Origin: Castellaniella sp040276065
GTDB lineage: Bacteria > Pseudomonadota > Gammaproteobacteria > Burkholderiales > Burkholderiaceae_B
DNA: 64,000 nucleotides
Assembly (NCBI RefSeq): GCF_040276065.1
Contig: NZ_JBELOI010000002.1
Location: forward strand, 375,173-439,172
Direction of reading: 5' to 3'
Part shown: positions 62,303-64,000 of the stretch, one piece after another
How positions within the stretch are numbered: position 1 is the first letter of the stretch
Layout of the letters: each line of letters begins with the position of its first letter
Translations under genes and position numbers: made by a program
Notes under the pieces: generated by a model
What the model was told of the DNA's origin: nothing
The model's input: only the letters and a program-made list of their open reading frames with translations
Databases searched by the model: none

Positions 62303-62368
62303 ATAGAATAAAACTATCGATAAATAATAAATATTCAAATTTATTAAATACGCGGCTTCGCCTAGACT
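62303..62368 (+). promoter_or_regulatory. OxyR box and promoter of katA
   Basis: ATAG-N7-CTAT (62303-62317) is a perfect first half of the OxyR consensus; the second half reads TAAT-N7-CAAA (62325-62339), weak. -35 TTTATT (62340-62345), 17 bases, -10 TAGACT (62363-62368). The distance from box end to -10 is the same 24 bases as at ahpC. Confidence 0.65.
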
Positions 62369-62454
62369 TGCGGCATGGGCTCGCCAACCTTGTGGGCCGC
62401 CAAACATCCGCCGACCACGGGCCGGTGGATCCGATTCACTCCCAGGAGGACGTC

Positions 62455-63888
62455 ATGAAGAAACTCACCACCGCCGCGGGCGCTCCCGTCGTCGACAATC
62501 AGAACACCATGACCGCCGGGCCGCGCGGTCCCGCCTTGCTGCAGGATGTCTGGTTGCTCGAAAAGCTCGCGCACTTCGACCGGGAGGTCATCCCCGAGCG
62601 CCGCATGCACGCTAAAGGCGCCGGCGCCTACGGCACGTTCACCGTGACCCATGACATCACCCGCTACACCCGTGCCGCGCTGTTTTCCGAAATCGGCAAA
62701 GAGACGCCGATGTTTGCGCGCTTTTCCACCGTCGCCGGCGAGCGCGGCGCGGCCGACGCCGAACGCGATATCCGCGGCATCGCCATGAAGTTCTACACCG
62801 AGCAGGGCAACTGGGACTTGGTCGGCAACAACACGCCGGTGTTCTTCTTTCGCGACCCGCTCAAGTTCCCGGACCTGAATCATGCGGTCAAGCGCGATCC
62901 GGGCACCGGCATGCGCAGCGCCCAGAACAACTGGGAATTCTGGACCGGCCTGCCCGAGGCGCTGCACCAGGTGACCATCGTCATGAGCGATCGGGGCATC
63001 CCCTCGGATTACCGCCACATGCACCTGTTTGGCAGCCACACTTTCAGTTTCATCAACGCGAACAATGAGCGTTTCTGGGTCAAGTTTACGTTCAAGAGCC
63101 AGCAGGGCATCCGCAACCTCACCGACGCCCAGGCCGGCGAGCTGATCGGCCGCGACCGTGAGAGCTCGCAGCGCGACCTCCACGAGTCGATCGCGCGAGG
63201 CGAGTTCCCGCGCTGGACCTTGTATGTGCAGATCATGCCGGAACAGGAGGCGGGCGCCTATCACCTCAACCCCTTCGATCTCACCAAGGTCTGGCCGCAC
63301 GGCGACTATCCGCTCATCGAGGTTGGCGTGCTGGAGCTCAACCGCAATCCGGGGAACTTCTTCGCCGAGGTGGAGCAGGCGGCCTTCACGCCCGCGAATG
63401 TCGTGCCTGGGATCGGTTTTTCGCCAGACCGCATGCTGCAGGCGCGCCTGTTTTCTTACGGTGATGCGCAGCGCTACCGCCTGGGCGTCAATCATCACCA
63501 GATTCCGGTCAATGCGCCGCGCTGCCCCTTCCACAGCTATCATCGCGATGGCGCGATGCGGGTGGACGGCAACCACGGCGGCATCACCGGCAACCAGCCC
63601 AACAAGGCGGGCGAGTGGGCCGAGCAGCCCGAGTACCGCGAGCCGCCGCTCAGCCTCGAGGGCGCGGCCGACCATTGGAACCATCGCGAGGATACGGATT
63701 ACTTCTCGCAGCCCGGCGCGCTGTTCCGGCTGATGTCGCCCGAGCAGCAGCAGGCCTTGTTCGACAACACCGCGCGCGCCATCGCGGGGGTGAGCAAGGA
63801 TGTGCAGGACCAGCATGTCGAGCACTGCACCCAGGCTGATCCGGCCTATGGCGCGGGGGTGGCTGCCGCCATCAAGGCCCTGGGCTAG
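62455..63888 (+). CDS. katA: Monofunctional heme catalase
   Basis: Small-subunit (clade 3-like) catalase, 477 residues. Catalytic His52 in ERRMHAKGAGA, Asn126 in LVGNNTPVFF, and the proximal heme tyrosine in MLQARLFSYGDAQRYRLG. CAGGAGG before ATG 62455. OxyR-type promoter upstream. Gene symbol given by family only. Confidence 0.95.
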   Translation: MKKLTTAAGAPVVDNQNTMTAGPRGPALLQDVWLLEKLAHFDREVIPERRMHAKGAGAYGTFTVTHDITRYTRAALFSEIGKETPMFARFSTVAGERGAADAERDIRGIAMKFYTEQGNWDLVGNNTPVFFFRDPLKFPDLNHAVKRDPGTGMRSAQNNWEFWTGLPEALHQVTIVMSDRGIPSDYRHMHLFGSHTFSFINANNERFWVKFTFKSQQGIRNLTDAQAGELIGRDRESSQRDLHESIARGEFPRWTLYVQIMPEQEAGAYHLNPFDLTKVWPHGDYPLIEVGVLELNRNPGNFFAEVEQAAFTPANVVPGIGFSPDRMLQARLFSYGDAQRYRLGVNHHQIPVNAPRCPFHSYHRDGAMRVDGNHGGITGNQPNKAGEWAEQPEYREPPLSLEGAADHWNHREDTDYFSQPGALFRLMSPEQQQALFDNTARAIAGVSKDVQDQHVEHCTQADPAYGAGVAAAIKALG

Positions 63889-63900
63889 ATCCCGATGGGC

Positions 63901-63940
63901 GGGCTGGCGCGAGGTTTTCGCCAGTCCGTTTGCGAGCTGT
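63901..63940 (+). terminator. Probable terminator after katA
   Basis: GGGCTGGCG (63901-63909) pairs with CGCCAGTCC (63919-63927), one G-U pair, 9-base loop, followed by GTTTGCGAGCTGTTTT. Twelve bases past the katA stop. Confidence 0.6.
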
Positions 63941-63959
63941 TTTCCGGCTATGGTATAGT
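63930..63959 (+). promoter_or_regulatory. Sigma-70 promoter pointing out of the window
   Basis: TTGCGA (63930-63935), 18 bases, TATAGT (63954-63959). The -10 is close to consensus. The gene it serves starts beyond 64000; the 41 bases seen after it form an untranslated leader without a start codon that I can place. Confidence 0.55.
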
Positions 63960-64000
63960 CACGCTTCTTTGCTGCCCGGCCCCTCGGGTTAACCCGGTCA

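Overview
The window is GC-rich DNA (codon third positions mostly G or C) whose gene content and order point to a betaproteobacterium of the Alcaligenaceae (Bordetella / Achromobacter / Castellaniella-like). Supporting signs are the ftsY-ribBA-ribH-nusB-thiL-pgpA-pncC run, a complete ybgC-tolQRAB-pal-cpoB locus, split pntAA/pntAB/pntB, groESL with a CIRCE operator, and zapA followed by a 6S RNA. No lineage can be proven from sequence reading alone. I see no transposase, integrase, phage gene, tRNA, rRNA or CRISPR array. One run of 98 N (51221-51318) lies inside tolA.

Left part (1-10.3 kb): the front of a methyl-accepting chemotaxis protein cut by the window edge, an SDR oxidoreductase, galE, then a six-gene minus-strand cluster (about 10.0 to 3.3 kb). 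The cluster encodes a periplasmic binding protein, an ABC ATPase, an ABC permease, an AtzA/TrzN-type amidohydrolase, a cytosine-deaminase-type amidohydrolase and a D-2-hydroxyacid-dehydrogenase-like protein. This is the most accessory-looking region. It reads as an uptake-and-deamination/hydrolysis pathway for a nitrogen compound I cannot identify. Two near-identical GTATAC palindromes lie upstream, and its last enzyme lacks the family's catalytic arginine.

Middle-left (10.3-31 kb): thiopurine methyltransferase, a DUF4168 protein, a TSUP permease, a tautomerase, a YcgR-like PilZ protein, the proton-translocating transhydrogenase, metY, an AsmA protein, a MOSC N-terminal-only protein, coaD-rsmD, divergent ftsY, riboflavin genes with nusB, thiL-pgpA-pncC, pyrF, dgkA and a large serine hydrolase.

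Middle (31-47 kb): groESL under a sigma-70 promoter and CIRCE; a cell-wall amidase; a small sugar-acid-like module (orphan LivK-type binding protein, SMP-30 lactonase, divergent TetR regulator with a 20-bp operator); ahpC and ahpF with an OxyR box; meso-diaminopimelate dehydrogenase; a LysE exporter; a BMP-type nucleoside ABC importer; and a copper chaperone with a structured leader.

Right part (47-64 kb): an alpha/beta hydrolase downstream of the tol-pal envelope locus, proS/rppH divergent pair, a coiled-coil protein with zapA and 6S RNA, a SIMPL-domain protein overlapping lgt tail to tail, cytochrome c, msrA, a Gate-domain membrane protein, hppD with a divergent Lrp/AsnC regulator, and katA. 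The katA and ahpC promoters have OxyR boxes placed at exactly the same distance from their -10 elements, so the two peroxide-defence loci probably form one regulon.
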